64,000 nt of DNA from an uncultured Lachnospiraceae bacterium (GCA_910588845.1 CAJURU010000013.1:1-64000); one strand, 5' to 3'; positions 34,206-44,047 are shown, numbered from the stretch's first letter. Notes: generated from the letters alone by a model not told the origin. Program-made: numbers and translations.

Positions 34206-35360
34206 CTAACGCCTGGTGTATTTTCCCAACATGGGAACCAGCTCCTTCAAGTTGGCAATGCAATATTCCACTTCTTCCAACGTGTTCTGCGCGCAAAAAC
34301 TGATGCGCACAGTCGAATCCAAGTATTCCCGCCTGACGCCAATTGCCGCAAGTGTCGCGCTAACCGCCGGCTTGTTAGAAGCGCAGGCGCTGCCGGCAGA
34401 TACATAAATATGCCTGTCCTCAAGTGCATGAAGAAGCACCTCACTGCGCACGCCGTCTACGCTGAGACTGACAATATGCGGTGCGCTGTCCGCCCCTGTT
34501 CTTCCGTTGATATGCGCCCACTCCTGACCTTCAAGTCCCTGGATGAACGCATCCTTTAACCTGTATAAATATGCCTGCTTTTCGGCAAAATCCTCATAAG
34601 CCTCCTGCGCAGCTTGTCCCAATCCTGCAATCCCCGGTACATTCTCTGTTCCAGAGCGCATATTCTTTTGCTGCCCGCCGCCGTAAATCAGCGGCTTTAA
34701 CTTGGTTTTTTCTCTCACATAGAGAAATCCGCTTCCCTTTGGGCCGTGAATCTTGTGTCCGCTGACCGACATCATGTCAATCCCCAATTTTCCGGGATGG
34801 ATGATGTATTTCCCATACGCCTGAATCGCGTCCACATGGAACAACGTTCCTGAATTTTTCTGCTTAATGATCTTTGCTGCCTCCTGAACTGGTTCCACAG
34901 CTCCAATCTCATTATTCACATACATGATGGATACCAAAATTGTCTCCTCCGTCACTGCATCCCGCAGCTCCTCTAAGGAGATGCACCCATCTTTATCCAC
35001 GTTAAGATAAGTCACCTCAAACCCCTGCTCCTCTAAATACTTCATAGGTGCAGATACCGCCGGATGTTCAATCCTCGTGGTGATGAGATGATTGCCACCG
35101 CGCCTGTTCGCTATAGCGCCTCCCAAAATAGCAAGATTATTCGATTCCGTTCCCCCGGAAGTAAAAATCAGCTCCGACTCCTTGGCTTTGAGCGTCTTAC
35201 AAATCTTTGCCCTGGCATCCCGAATATAATTCTCCCCCTGCATCCCCTTGCCGTGCAAAGAGGAGGGGTTACCGTAATCCTCCACCAACGCGCGCACCAT
35301 AATATCCTTTGCGCCCATGGAACATCTCGTTGTAGCAGAATTGTCAAAATATGCTTCCAT
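34206..35360 (-). CDS. Cysteine desulfurase, NifS/IscS family (probable ThiI partner)
   Basis: PLP enzyme that removes sulfur from cysteine as persulfide. It has 384 aa. The PLP lysine is in SVSGHKIHGPKG; the persulfide cysteine lies in SAGSACASNKP. The start is ATG at 35360 with GGAGG upstream. It sits 12 nt before thiI, so it is the likely sulfur donor for s4U8, matching the nifZ-thiI pair of Bacillus. No iscU or suf genes are nearby. Confidence 0.94.
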   Translation of the reverse strand: MEAYFDNSATTRCSMGAKDIMVRALVEDYGNPSSLHGKGMQGENYIRDARAKICKTLKAKESELIFTSGGTESNNLAILGGAIANRRGGNHLITTRIEHPAVSAPMKYLEEQGFEVTYLNVDKDGCISLEELRDAVTEETILVSIMYVNNEIGAVEPVQEAAKIIKQKNSGTLFHVDAIQAYGKYIIHPGKLGIDMMSVSGHKIHGPKGSGFLYVREKTKLKPLIYGGGQQKNMRSGTENVPGIAGLGQAAQEAYEDFAEKQAYLYRLKDAFIQGLEGQEWAHINGRTGADSAPHIVSLSVDGVRSEVLLHALEDRHIYVSAGSACASNKPAVSATLAAIGVRREYLDSTVRISFCAQNTLEEVEYCIANLKELVPMLGKYTRR

Positions 35361-35366
35361 CAAGTC

Positions 35367-36098
35367 TTAATCCTCCACCGCGTACATCAACATAGAAAGC
35401 GCACAGAGACCGGCTGTTTCCGTGCGGAGAATACGGTTGCCGAGAGAAACCATCTCCATATCCTCCTTCACAAGCGCAATCTCCGTTGAGTCGTAACCAC
35501 CCTCCGGCCCAATGAAAATTCCCACTGAGCAGCCTTTTTGAATACGGCCAAACACTTCTCTCGTATGCGCTATTCCCCTCTGGTTCTCATATGGTAGAAT
35601 CCGCCAATCTAATTTCTTCGCATATTCCGCCGCCTGCGCAAACCCCAGGGGCATTCCGACTGTAGGGATGATACTGCGCTTGGATTGTTTGGCTGCGCTC
35701 TCTGCAATCGCCTGCCATCTCGCCTGTTTCGCCTGGGCCCGTTTCTCGTCCAGTTTCACCACACAATTCTTCATAGCAACCGGAATAATTTCAGACACGC
35801 CAAGTTCCACTGCTTTCTGGATTACCAGTTCCATCTTATCCCCTTTGGGAAGCCCCTGGAACAACGTAATTGCCAGGGACGGCTCCGTGCCCTCCGCTTC
35901 TTTTATAATCGTAAGCATAATCCGGGTGTCCTCGATGCTTCCTATCTCACAGTACAGATCCCTGCCTGCGTTGTCGCTGATGCGCACCTTTTCCCCTTTG
36001 CGCATACGCAGCACATTCTTTATATGGTTTACATCACTTCCTGCAATGATAACCTCTGTCTCCCGAATCTGCTCTGGTTCTACAAAAAACTGATACAT
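35367..36098 (-). CDS. rsmE: 16S rRNA m3U1498 methyltransferase RsmE
   Basis: SPOUT-class enzyme that methylates N3 of U1498 in 16S rRNA. It has 243 aa: an N-terminal PUA-like domain (VNHIKNVLRMRKGEKVRISDN) and a knotted C-terminal domain with IGPEGGYDSTE and LGNRILRTETA. It is in a run prmA-rsmE-desulfurase-thiI with gaps of 6-15 nt, so all are probably one transcript. Confidence 0.96.
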   Translation of the reverse strand: MYQFFVEPEQIRETEVIIAGSDVNHIKNVLRMRKGEKVRISDNAGRDLYCEIGSIEDTRIMLTIIKEAEGTEPSLAITLFQGLPKGDKMELVIQKAVELGVSEIIPVAMKNCVVKLDEKRAQAKQARWQAIAESAAKQSKRSIIPTVGMPLGFAQAAEYAKKLDWRILPYENQRGIAHTREVFGRIQKGCSVGIFIGPEGGYDSTEIALVKEDMEMVSLGNRILRTETAGLCALSMLMYAVED

Positions 36099-36113
36099 TT
36101 TCTTGCTCCTATG

Positions 36114-37061
36114 TTATTTTCTGGCGGTAATACTGCGCCATTCTCCCTGGCTGCCGATCTCTAAAATTTCAAATCCGGCATCCACAACAGCCTTCCTTAC
36201 TGCTTCTTCCTTAAAATCAATAATTCCGCTCATAATATAGATACCGCCCTTTTTCATATGGTCTGGGATTACTGGCGTCAGCGGAATAATAATATCCGCA
36301 AGAATATTGGCAACTACAATATCATATCCTTTCCCTACCTCTCTCTGTAACTGTTCGTCGTCAATGAGATTTCCATGAAAAAAATGATTCCCCTCCATGG
36401 ACAAATGATTGATTTGCATGTTGTCTGCCGTCGCCTCCATGCATATAGGATCAATATCCGTCCCCGTCACAGAAGACGCGCCCAGTTTTAAACTGACGAG
36501 AGATAAAATACCGCTCCCACAGCCTACATCCAACACCCGGTCGCCTGGCTTCATGTATTTACAGAGCTGCCGGATGCACAGCTGGGTAGTCTCATGCTTA
36601 CCTGTGCCAAAAGAAGTGCCGGGATCAATCTCAATAACACTGCGATACTCTCCCTGCTGCGGCATTTGTTCCCAGGTCGGTTTAATCAAGATATCTTCAA
36701 TCACAAAAGACTTAAAATATTTCTTCCAATTGTCAATCCAATCCTTATCCTCCGTCTCCTTCTCTATAATTTCCACACTTCCCACATCCACGAACGCTCT
36801 TAAATTTTCCAGCTCTTCACGTACGCGGCTGAGAAATTCCTCATGGTTCCCATCATCATCGAGAAAGAAACTTATCCTGGCAACGCCGTCATCCGGAGGC
36901 AGTTCAGGCAAAATATCAATATACATCTTTTCTTTATCTTCCGTTGAGAGCGGAAGATTGTCCTCAATCTGCACGCCTGCAATCCCCAACTCTGCCAGCA
37001 TACCGCTGACAAACTCCTCGGCTTGGGTAGTCGTCTGAATCGTGTATTGTTTCCATTTCAT
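36114..37061 (-). CDS. prmA: Ribosomal protein L11 methyltransferase
   Basis: Methylates ribosomal protein L11 with SAM. It has 315 aa: an N-terminal substrate-binding domain, the conserved FGTGKHETTQLC, SAM motif I VLDVGCGSGILSLV and the VANILADI motif. The ATG at 37061 has AGGAG upstream; the longer frame from 37103 overlaps the J-domain gene. prmA followed by rsmE is a classic bacterial pair. Confidence 0.96.
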   Translation of the reverse strand: MKWKQYTIQTTTQAEEFVSGMLAELGIAGVQIEDNLPLSTEDKEKMYIDILPELPPDDGVARISFFLDDDGNHEEFLSRVREELENLRAFVDVGSVEIIEKETEDKDWIDNWKKYFKSFVIEDILIKPTWEQMPQQGEYRSVIEIDPGTSFGTGKHETTQLCIRQLCKYMKPGDRVLDVGCGSGILSLVSLKLGASSVTGTDIDPICMEATADNMQINHLSMEGNHFFHGNLIDDEQLQREVGKGYDIVVANILADIIIPLTPVIPDHMKKGGIYIMSGIIDFKEEAVRKAVVDAGFEILEIGSQGEWRSITARK

Positions 37062-37071
37062 ATCTGCGCTC

Positions 37072-37563
37072 CTATGCCTTGAACTGTTTCTTGAGGCTTT
37101 CATAAGCCCGGTTAATAATCTGCAATGTGCCGGTGTCGCCCGCCATATTATCAGGATGGTAAATTTTTGTGAGGTCTTTGTACCTCTTTTTTAATGTATG
37201 CATATTGTCAACACCCGAAAAAAACATCTGCGCCTGCGGAAGAAGCTCTTCCACATTTTTGGCCATGCGGCTGCCTGCTCCGCGGGAATAACGTTTCTTC
37301 TCCGCCTCAATGTCCTGTCTGTCACGGGCGAGCCTTTGCAATTCCCCTTCCAGGATTTTCCATTTCATTTGAAACAGATGTTTCTCCTCTGCCATACGCT
37401 TCTTCTCCAAACTCTGCCTCGTATAGAATTCCTGCTGCTCTTGTTTGAATCTGCGTCTGTCTTCCTCCAGCTGCTTTCTCTCTTTGTGCAATATTCTGGT
37501 CTGAAGATCCTCCGACATTGGTTCCCGAATCATTCTCCCCATCTGCCGTTTCGGCTGATCCAT
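37072..37563 (-). CDS. Coiled-coil protein with a C-terminal J domain
   Basis: A 163-aa protein. Residues 15-95 are charged and coiled-coil-like (KERKQLEEDRRRFKQEQQEF). The C-terminal 60 residues form a J domain with the HPD motif (KIYHPDNMAGD), which stimulates Hsp70 ATPase. It probably recruits DnaK to a client through the coiled coil; the client is unknown. The ATG at 37563 has AGGGGG upstream. It lies 10 nt before prmA. It is separate from true DnaJ (39079-40251), which also has zinc repeats. Confidence 0.8.
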   Translation of the reverse strand: MDQPKRQMGRMIREPMSEDLQTRILHKERKQLEEDRRRFKQEQQEFYTRQSLEKKRMAEEKHLFQMKWKILEGELQRLARDRQDIEAEKKRYSRGAGSRMAKNVEELLPQAQMFFSGVDNMHTLKKRYKDLTKIYHPDNMAGDTGTLQIINRAYESLKKQFKA

Positions 37564-37669
37564 CTTTCTTCCCCCTTTATGCCGTTTCAGCATGGCTCTT
37601 TCACCAGCCTCGCATCGGCCTGATTCCTGAGATTAAGGTGCCTCGCATCCTAATCCTATTACAGATATG

Positions 37670-38920
37670 TTACTTTCTGACCTTTTTTACATTGCTGTAC
37701 GCACCGTAAATCTTTTTCCCGTCTACGACAGTGTACGCGCGTACCCGGAAACTGTATGCATTTTTCTTGTTCAGCCCAGTCATCGTAAAGGAAAGCGTCT
37801 TGCCGTTTCCCACAGTCTTAACTTTCTTATACTTGCCATTTCCGGTTTTCATGGAAATTTCATAACCGGCTGCGCCGGCAGCTTTCTCCCATGTCAGCCT
37901 TACTTTACTGCTGTTCTTTCTCTTGGCTGTACTCAGTTTGGCCTTCGCCGGAGACGTCGCAGTCTTTATGCTCCCGGTATCTTTGGCAAAAATGTTCTGC
38001 CGGTTGACGACGCGGTAAGGCGTAACCCGCAACGTATAGACAGTTGCTGGTTTCAATTTCTTAAATATGCAGATATTCCCTGTCACATATTGTGTAGATA
38101 CAACCTTACTTCCCCGGTAGAACATCAGACGGTAATTTACGCCCGCTGTCTTTTTCCAGGAATACGACAAAGAATCCGTCGTCCTATTTGTCGCCTTAAG
38201 ATTCGATACCCGTGTCGGCCTTGCGGGCGAGAGCATGGATATTTCTTCTGTGTAGGCTTTGCTGCACAACTTACAAGCGTATATCCTCTTGCCCTTCTGC
38301 GTCTCCGTAGCCTTTTTATTCACCACACACTTATACTGATGTCCAGGACATTTTACCTCAACAAATACCTCAATATCTGTGGCAACCGTATAATTTAACT
38401 GATCTGTCGGCCTGTAGCACACATAGTATTTCTGAATTCCTGTTTTGCCAAGCGTTGTCCTGGGGTCTGACTGCCAGAGGAAATTATCCGGGAGCTCTAC
38501 AGTACCCAAGGCTGCGCCGCTGAACCCTTTGAGGTTTTCAGGAACCGCATAACTGGGGACCGCACGCGAAATATCTACCTTTACGCTTCCTATAAACGGC
38601 TGATATCCCTCTCTTGTCACCTTGTATATTACCTCGTATGATCCAGCATTTATCATTTCCGGCTGGCCTGCCTGGTATTTCCCATCTGCCCCCGCATATT
38701 CTACGGTATCGCCCTCCTGCGTTCCTTTAATTTCAATCACATAAGGCCTGCCGGTATAGGCTCCGCTTACGTCCGCAGCCGTAATCCCTGACAATACAGC
38801 CGCATCCTCCGCCAACGCTATATTATTTGTCTGTATGTCATCACTCTCAGCGTGAACCGGTAATGGGACAGATATTAACAAGCATAAAACAATCAAAAAC
38901 GACCATATACGTTTTTTCAC
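37670..38920 (-). CDS. Secreted protein with a beta-sandwich module and two fibronectin type III-like domains
   Basis: A 416-aa exported protein with a GTG start (38920) and AAGGAGG upstream. The signal peptide spans residues 1-24 (LIVLCLLISVPLPVHA). An MBG/Ig-like module follows at about 50-115 (YTGRPYVIEI...GSYEVIYKVTREGY), then a segment with four cysteines (CPGHQYKCVV...YACKLC) and two FN3-like repeats (about 235-415: SYSWKKTAGVNYRL and LTWEKAAGAAGYEIS). There is no anchor motif. The protein is lysine-rich at its end. Probably cell-envelope or extracellular; function unknown. Confidence 0.75.
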   Translation of the reverse strand: MKKRIWSFLIVLCLLISVPLPVHAESDDIQTNNIALAEDAAVLSGITAADVSGAYTGRPYVIEIKGTQEGDTVEYAGADGKYQAGQPEMINAGSYEVIYKVTREGYQPFIGSVKVDISRAVPSYAVPENLKGFSGAALGTVELPDNFLWQSDPRTTLGKTGIQKYYVCYRPTDQLNYTVATDIEVFVEVKCPGHQYKCVVNKKATETQKGKRIYACKLCSKAYTEEISMLSPARPTRVSNLKATNRTTDSLSYSWKKTAGVNYRLMFYRGSKVVSTQYVTGNICIFKKLKPATVYTLRVTPYRVVNRQNIFAKDTGSIKTATSPAKAKLSTAKRKNSSKVRLTWEKAAGAAGYEISMKTGNGKYKKVKTVGNGKTLSFTMTGLNKKNAYSFRVRAYTVVDGKKIYGAYSNVKKVRK

Positions 38921-38965
38921 AACACTGCCTCCTTGTTTTATATTCCGAACAATTACACTGTACCC

Positions 38966-38994
38966 ATTATATAATAGCCAATACAGATTGGCAA
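38966..38994 (-). promoter_or_regulatory. Promoter of the secreted FN3 protein gene
   Basis: TTGCCA (38994-38989), 17-bp spacer, TATAAT (38971-38966), about 45 nt before the GTG start. It lies between the dnaJ terminator and the gene, so the gene is transcribed independently of the chaperone operon. Confidence 0.7.
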
Positions 38995-39034
38995 GGAGAA
39001 ACTCGGAGTTTCGCTTTGCTCCATGGAAAGCCTC

Positions 39035-39072
39035 AAAAAAGCTGTACTCTGCAACATTTCACAGAATACAGC
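39035..39072 (-). terminator. Rho-independent terminator of the chaperone operon
   Basis: 11-nt arms (GCTGTATTCTG, partner CAGAGTACAGC on the minus strand) with one G-U pair and a 10-nt loop, followed by UUUUU. It lies right after the dnaJ stop. Confidence 0.8.
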
Positions 39073-39078
39073 CCATCA

Positions 39079-40251
39079 TTACATATCTTCTAGCGTCTCT
39101 TTTATTTTGCCCATAAAGCCCTTTTTCTTCTTTTCTGTGCCCGCTGCGCCATCCTGTTTCTTTAAGGACTGCCCGCTCACCTCGTCAAATTTGCGCAGCG
39201 CTTCCTTTGCCTCTCCATTTAAACTGGTAGGCACCTGGACTACAAGGGTAACATAGTGGTCGCCGCGTACCGAAGAGTTGCGCAAGGACGGAATGCCTTT
39301 GCCTTTGAGACGGATTCTGGTATCCGTCTGCGTACCAGGCTTTACATCATACAAGATATCACCGTCAATGGTACTGATGCGCACCTCGCCGCCTAACGCT
39401 GCCTGGGCAAATGAAATTGGCGCCGTTGAGTAGATATTCATGTCCTGGCGTTGGAAGATTGGGTGCCTGCTGACATTGACCTCCACCAGCAAATCACCTC
39501 TGGGACCGCCATTCGTTCCCGGTTCTCCTTTATCCCGAATGCGGACGCTCTGTCCATTGTCAATACCTGCCGGAATAGAAACTTTAATCTTCTTACGCTT
39601 TGCAATATAACCGCTTCCGTTACAATCCGGGCATTTTTCTTTGATGATTTTACCAGTCCCCCGGCACTCCGGGCATGTCTGCACATTCTGCACCATACCA
39701 AGGAAAGACTGCTGTGTGTAGACAACCTTACCCTTACCGCCGCATTTCTTGCATGTCTCGGGGGTAGTCCCTGGTTTTGCTCCAGTTGTATGGCACGTCT
39801 GGCACTCGTCTTTCAGCGTAATCTCTATCTCTTTCTCACATCCAAAGGCTGCTTCCTCGAAAGTCACGCGCACTGCGGCGCGTAAGTTTGCGCCTTTCAT
39901 CGGGCCATTGTTGGCAGAGGAGCGTCTGCGCCCTCCGCCAAAAAAGTCGCCGAATATATCGCCAAATATATCGCCCATATCCATGCCGGAGAAATCAAAT
40001 CCTCCGCCGCCCATGCCGCCCTCAAACGCGGCATGCCCGAACTGGTCGTATTGACGCTTCTTATCCGGATCACTCAGCACTGCATATGCCTCGGATGCCT
40101 CTTTAAATTTTTTCTCTGCCTCCGCGTCTCCTGGATTCATGTCAGGATGATACTTTTTGGCAAGCTGGCGGTATGCCTTCTTAATTGCCGCATCATCTGC
40201 ATTCTTATCAACGCCCAGGACTTCGTAATAGTCTCTCTTCTGCTCTGCCAT
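39079..40251 (-). CDS. dnaJ: Chaperone DnaJ (Hsp40)
   Basis: Co-chaperone that delivers clients to DnaK and triggers its ATPase. It has 390 aa: a J domain with HPD, a Gly/Phe-rich linker (GGMGGGGFDFSGMDMGD), then four zinc-binding CxxCxGxG-type repeats (CQTCHTTG, CKKCGGKG, CPECRGTG, CPDCNGSG) and the C-terminal substrate domains. The ATG at 40251 has AAGGGAG upstream; the in-frame frame to 40326 lacks support. Last gene of hrcA-grpE-dnaK-dnaJ. Confidence 0.98.
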   Translation of the reverse strand: MAEQKRDYYEVLGVDKNADDAAIKKAYRQLAKKYHPDMNPGDAEAEKKFKEASEAYAVLSDPDKKRQYDQFGHAAFEGGMGGGGFDFSGMDMGDIFGDIFGDFFGGGRRRSSANNGPMKGANLRAAVRVTFEEAAFGCEKEIEITLKDECQTCHTTGAKPGTTPETCKKCGGKGKVVYTQQSFLGMVQNVQTCPECRGTGKIIKEKCPDCNGSGYIAKRKKIKVSIPAGIDNGQSVRIRDKGEPGTNGGPRGDLLVEVNVSRHPIFQRQDMNIYSTAPISFAQAALGGEVRISTIDGDILYDVKPGTQTDTRIRLKGKGIPSLRNSSVRGDHYVTLVVQVPTSLNGEAKEALRKFDEVSGQSLKKQDGAAGTEKKKKGFMGKIKETLEDM

Positions 40252-40381
40252 GATAAACTCCCTTTTTTGCAAGTTATCTGTGAAAACCAGCCGCTGCATG
40301 CTTCGCATTCTCGCGCCTTCCATCATTCATAACTCCGGCCAATAGCCTCCGTTACTCATGATGTTACTTGACTCATTGTTT

Positions 40382-42247
40382 TCACACTTCCTTATAATCT
40401 GCGTCCACCACGTCGTCGTCTGCACTGCTGTAAGATGCATTTCCCATATCGGGGCCAGCGCCCTGCGCACCCTGCGCTGCCTGCGCATTTTCATACATCT
40501 TGGCAAATACTTTTTGTGCGCTCTCCATAAGTTTCTCTTTGGCCGCTTTCATCTCGCCAACCTGGTCGTCTGTCATCTCCTCAGCGTTAGGATGAGCTTC
40601 AACCAATGCCTTGAGCGCATTTAAGTCTGCTTCTACGGCTGATTTGTCTGCCGCATCTATATTAGCGCCAACCTCTTCCAGCGCTTTCTCAGTCTGGAAT
40701 ACAAAGGAATCAGCATCATTTCTGGTATCAATCGCTTCCTTACGTTTCTTATCCTGTGCCTCGAACTCTGCGGCCTCTTTGACAGCCTTATTAATGTCAT
40801 CCTCAGACATATTAGAACCTGCCGTGATCGTGATATGCTGTTCTTTTCCTGTTCCCAAATCTTTTGCCGATACATTTACAATACCGTTTGCATCAATATC
40901 AAATGTCACTTCAATCTGAGGCACACCGCGTCTTGCAGGCGGAATACCGTCTAAGCGGAACTGTCCTAAGGACTTGTTATCCCTTACAAACTGACGCTCA
41001 CCCTGTACCACATTGATGTCAACGGCGGTCTGGTTATCTGCTGCTGTCGAGAAAATCTGACTGTGTTTGGTCGGAATCGTCGTATTACGCTCAATCAACC
41101 TAGTTGCAACCCCGCCCATAGTTTCGATAGACAAGGACAACGGCGTTACATCCAAGAGAAGGATTTCGCCTGCGCCTGCATCTCCTGCAAGCTTACCGCC
41201 CTGCACAGAAGCGCCGAGAGCTACACATTCATCCGGGTTCAGAGTTTTGCTTGGCTCTTTGCCTGTCAGCTGTTTCACCTTATCCTGTACGGCAGGAACA
41301 CGGGTAGAACCGCCTACCAGCAATACCTGACCCAGTTCTGAAGCTGAAAGCCCTGCGTCTTTGAGCGCGTTCTGTACCGGAACAGCCGTACGTTCTACCA
41401 GATCATGCGTTAATTCATCAAATTTCGCTCTTGTCAGATTCATGTCAAAATGCTTGGGACCCTCAGCAGTTGCTGTGATAAACGGAAGGTTGATATTCGT
41501 TGTGGTTGCAGAAGAAAGTTCTTTCTTGGCTTTCTCTGCCGCCTCTTTCAATCTCTGCAATGCCATTTTATCATTCGATAGGTCAATGCCCTCTGTCTTC
41601 TTGAACTCTGCCAACATATAATCTGTAATTTTCTGGTCGAAATCATCGCCGCCCAGACGGTTATCGCCAGATGTAGACAATACTTCGATAACGCCTTCAC
41701 CTATCTCTATGATGGACACGTCAAACGTACCGCCGCCCAGATCGTATACCATGATTTTCTGCTCTTTTTCATTGTCAAGTCCATAGGCCAGCGCAGCGGC
41801 TGTAGGCTCGTTGATAATACGCTTTACATCAAGCCCGGCAATCTTACCTGCATCCTTCGTAGCCTGACGCTGTGCGTCATTGAAATATGCAGGAACCGTA
41901 ATTACAGCCTCCGTTACTTTCTCACCCAAATAGTTCTCTGCATCAGCTTTCAATTTCTGCAAAATCATAGCGGAAATTTCCTGTGGAGAGTACTTCTTGT
42001 CGTCAATTGTCTTCTTGCTCTCTGTACCCATATCCCTCTTAATAGAAGAAATGGTCTTTTCTGCATTGGTGACAGCCTGACGCTTTGCGGGCTCACCCAC
42101 AAGACGCTCGCCAGTCTTTGTAAATGCAACAACAGAGGGTGTTGTCCTTGCTCCTTCTGTATTGGCGATAACCACCGGCTTACCACCTTCCATAACTGCC
42201 ACACAGCTATTTGTTGTTCCTAAATCAATACCAATTATCTTGCTCAT
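40382..42247 (-). CDS. dnaK: Chaperone DnaK (Hsp70)
   Basis: ATP-driven Hsp70. It has 621 aa: an ATPase domain starting IIGIDLGTTNSCVAVMEG with AYGLD and DLGGGTFD, the linker LLLDVTPLSLS, a peptide-binding domain, a helical lid and an acidic tail (DDDVVDADYKEV) for GrpE/DnaJ interplay. Like other Gram-positive DnaK proteins it lacks the extra loop of E. coli DnaK in the first ATPase lobe, as judged by length. It follows grpE by about 70 nt. Confidence 0.98.
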   Translation of the reverse strand: MSKIIGIDLGTTNSCVAVMEGGKPVVIANTEGARTTPSVVAFTKTGERLVGEPAKRQAVTNAEKTISSIKRDMGTESKKTIDDKKYSPQEISAMILQKLKADAENYLGEKVTEAVITVPAYFNDAQRQATKDAGKIAGLDVKRIINEPTAAALAYGLDNEKEQKIMVYDLGGGTFDVSIIEIGEGVIEVLSTSGDNRLGGDDFDQKITDYMLAEFKKTEGIDLSNDKMALQRLKEAAEKAKKELSSATTTNINLPFITATAEGPKHFDMNLTRAKFDELTHDLVERTAVPVQNALKDAGLSASELGQVLLVGGSTRVPAVQDKVKQLTGKEPSKTLNPDECVALGASVQGGKLAGDAGAGEILLLDVTPLSLSIETMGGVATRLIERNTTIPTKHSQIFSTAADNQTAVDINVVQGERQFVRDNKSLGQFRLDGIPPARRGVPQIEVTFDIDANGIVNVSAKDLGTGKEQHITITAGSNMSEDDINKAVKEAAEFEAQDKKRKEAIDTRNDADSFVFQTEKALEEVGANIDAADKSAVEADLNALKALVEAHPNAEEMTDDQVGEMKAAKEKLMESAQKVFAKMYENAQAAQGAQGAGPDMGNASYSSADDDVVDADYKEV

Positions 42248-42318
42248 AATAGAGACCTCCTCTTAAAAATGATTATCTGAATTATTTATAGTGATTGGGT
42301 TTCAAACTTACCTTAATT

Positions 42319-42984
42319 TTATTGGACTACTGCTACCATACTATGCCTTACCACGCTGTCCCGGTACATATAACCTTTCTGAAGCTCCTGCGCCACTATG
42401 CCGGATTCAAATTCATCGCTCTCCACCTGCATGACTGCATTGTGAAACTCAGGGTCAAACTCGGTTCCCACCGCTTCAATCGGCTTCACTTCCAGGTTCT
42501 CCAGCTCTGTCATAAGCTGTTTATATATTTTATCCATTCCCTCTACAAAGGGGTCGCCCTTCGCATCATCGGGAACAGCGGATAATCCTCTCTCAAAATT
42601 GTCTACCACAGGAAGAATTTTTTCAATTATGCTCTTGGCTCCCACCTCAAACATCTGTGCTTTCTCCTTCTCCGTGCGCTTGCGGAAATTATCAAATTCT
42701 GCCATTTGCCGCTGTACACGGTCACTCAACTCCGCAATCTTCTCTTCCTGCTTACTTTTTTTATCTTTCTTCTTAAATAAGCCCTTTTTCTCATTCTGAG
42801 CGCCTTCCGAATCCTCCTCCACGGCAACTTCTTCCTCAGAATTATCTTCTTGCGTCTCTTTTGCTTTTGCGCATTCCTCTAATTCGTCCTCGGCAGTTTC
42901 GCTCTCTGCTCCTTCCACGGGATTATCTGATTCTTCCATGTTATCTGTCTTTGTATCTATGTCTTTGTTATCTGCTGCTTCCAT
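42319..42984 (-). CDS. grpE: Nucleotide exchange factor GrpE
   Basis: Releases ADP from DnaK. It has 221 aa from the ATG at 42984. This start is preferred to the ATG two codons earlier because AGAGGTGG sits 8 nt upstream of it. The first 80 residues are very acidic and unstructured. The long dimerising helix (IAELSDRVQRQMAEFDNFRKR) and the beta wing ending SGIVAQELQKGYMYRDSVVR follow. The acidic head is longer than in E. coli GrpE, a common feature in Clostridia. Confidence 0.96.
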   Translation of the reverse strand: MEAADNKDIDTKTDNMEESDNPVEGAESETAEDELEECAKAKETQEDNSEEEVAVEEDSEGAQNEKKGLFKKKDKKSKQEEKIAELSDRVQRQMAEFDNFRKRTEKEKAQMFEVGAKSIIEKILPVVDNFERGLSAVPDDAKGDPFVEGMDKIYKQLMTELENLEVKPIEAVGTEFDPEFHNAVMQVESDEFESGIVAQELQKGYMYRDSVVRHSMVAVVQ

Positions 42985-43006
42985 ATCCATCCACCTCTCT
43001 GCTCAC

Positions 43007-44047
43007 TTATTTGTCCTTGTTTTTCTGAAACACGGAATCTAACTGACTTTTCAAAGTCTTTAGATTATCCATGACATTTTCATAATCCATGCGCTTGGGA
43101 CCAATAATTCCGATAGTTCCCTGCATCCCTTCGCCTATCTGGTATGTCGCCGTCACTACGCTGCAATCCTTCATATTCTGTATCGGCGACTCATCCCCAA
43201 TATATACCTGAATTCCTGTCTGTTCCCCAGAAGATAATGTCTCATTTACCAAGGTGATTAACTGCTTCTTCTCCTCAAAAGCATTCAGCAGCTCACTGGC
43301 CTTCTGGGAATCACTTAATTCGGGATATTTCAGAATGTTTGTCGTACCGCTGGTATAGACCTCAAGTTCTTCTTCCTCCTGAAAAGCCCCCGCCAGGGCG
43401 TCCAGCACATCACCCACAATATTGCTGTGGATTCCCGCCTGTTCTTTGAGCCTGGCAATCGTTGCCAAGTTAATCTGATCTGCCGACAACCCATTGAGAC
43501 TGCTGTTCAACAAAATATTCAACTTAAGTAATGTTTCATTATCTAAGGCTTCCCTGGTAGAAATCATCTTATTCTTTACTATATTGCCCTCGGTCACAAT
43601 GACAGCCAAAAGTTGTTCTTCATCTACCTGGGAAAGCTGTATAAACTTCACCTTGTTACGCTGATACGACGGCGCCGTTATCATGGCAGTGTAGTTGGTA
43701 TTTGTAGCTAAAGTCTTTGCCATCTGCTTCAATACCTGTTCCACGCGCTCCGTATGCTCGATCATGAACTCCTTCATCTCTGTGACTTCACGGTCTTTTT
43801 CTAAAATCAGGTTGTCTACATAAAAGCGGTAGCCTTTATCAGAAGGGATTCTGCCGGCTGAAGTATGCGGCTGAAGAATATAGCCCAACTCCTCTAAATC
43901 CGACATCTCATTACGGATTGTGGCAGAACTCAGATTCAAATCAGAATACTTTGAAATCGTTCTGGAGCCCACTGGTTCGCCTGTGTCCAAGTAATTACGG
44001 ATAATGGCATTTAAAATTTTCCTTTTGCGTTCATCCAGCTCCTGCAT
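43007..44047 (-). CDS. hrcA: Heat-inducible repressor HrcA
   Basis: Repressor of class I heat-shock genes through CIRCE. It has 346 aa: an N-terminal winged helix (MQELDERKRKILNAIIRNY, GEPVGSRTISK, LSSATIRNEMSDLEELGY) and a GAF-like dimer domain. The ATG at 44047 has AAAGGAAG upstream, whereas the longer frame would begin inside CIRCE. First gene of hrcA-grpE-dnaK-dnaJ, so it represses its own operon. Folding of HrcA by GroE is the usual sensor logic; groES and groEL are not in the window. Confidence 0.97.
   Translation of the reverse strand: MQELDERKRKILNAIIRNYLDTGEPVGSRTISKYSDLNLSSATIRNEMSDLEELGYILQPHTSAGRIPSDKGYRFYVDNLILEKDREVTEMKEFMIEHTERVEQVLKQMAKTLATNTNYTAMITAPSYQRNKVKFIQLSQVDEEQLLAVIVTEGNIVKNKMISTREALDNETLLKLNILLNSSLNGLSADQINLATIARLKEQAGIHSNIVGDVLDALAGAFQEEEELEVYTSGTTNILKYPELSDSQKASELLNAFEEKKQLITLVNETLSSGEQTGIQVYIGDESPIQNMKDCSVVTATYQIGEGMQGTIGIIGPKRMDYENVMDNLKTLKSQLDSVFQKNKDK

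Noticed and set aside
37607..37649. Direct repeat GCCTCGCATC, two copies 33 bp apart
   Set aside because: Only two short copies, with no transposase, duplication or array pattern; probably chance.
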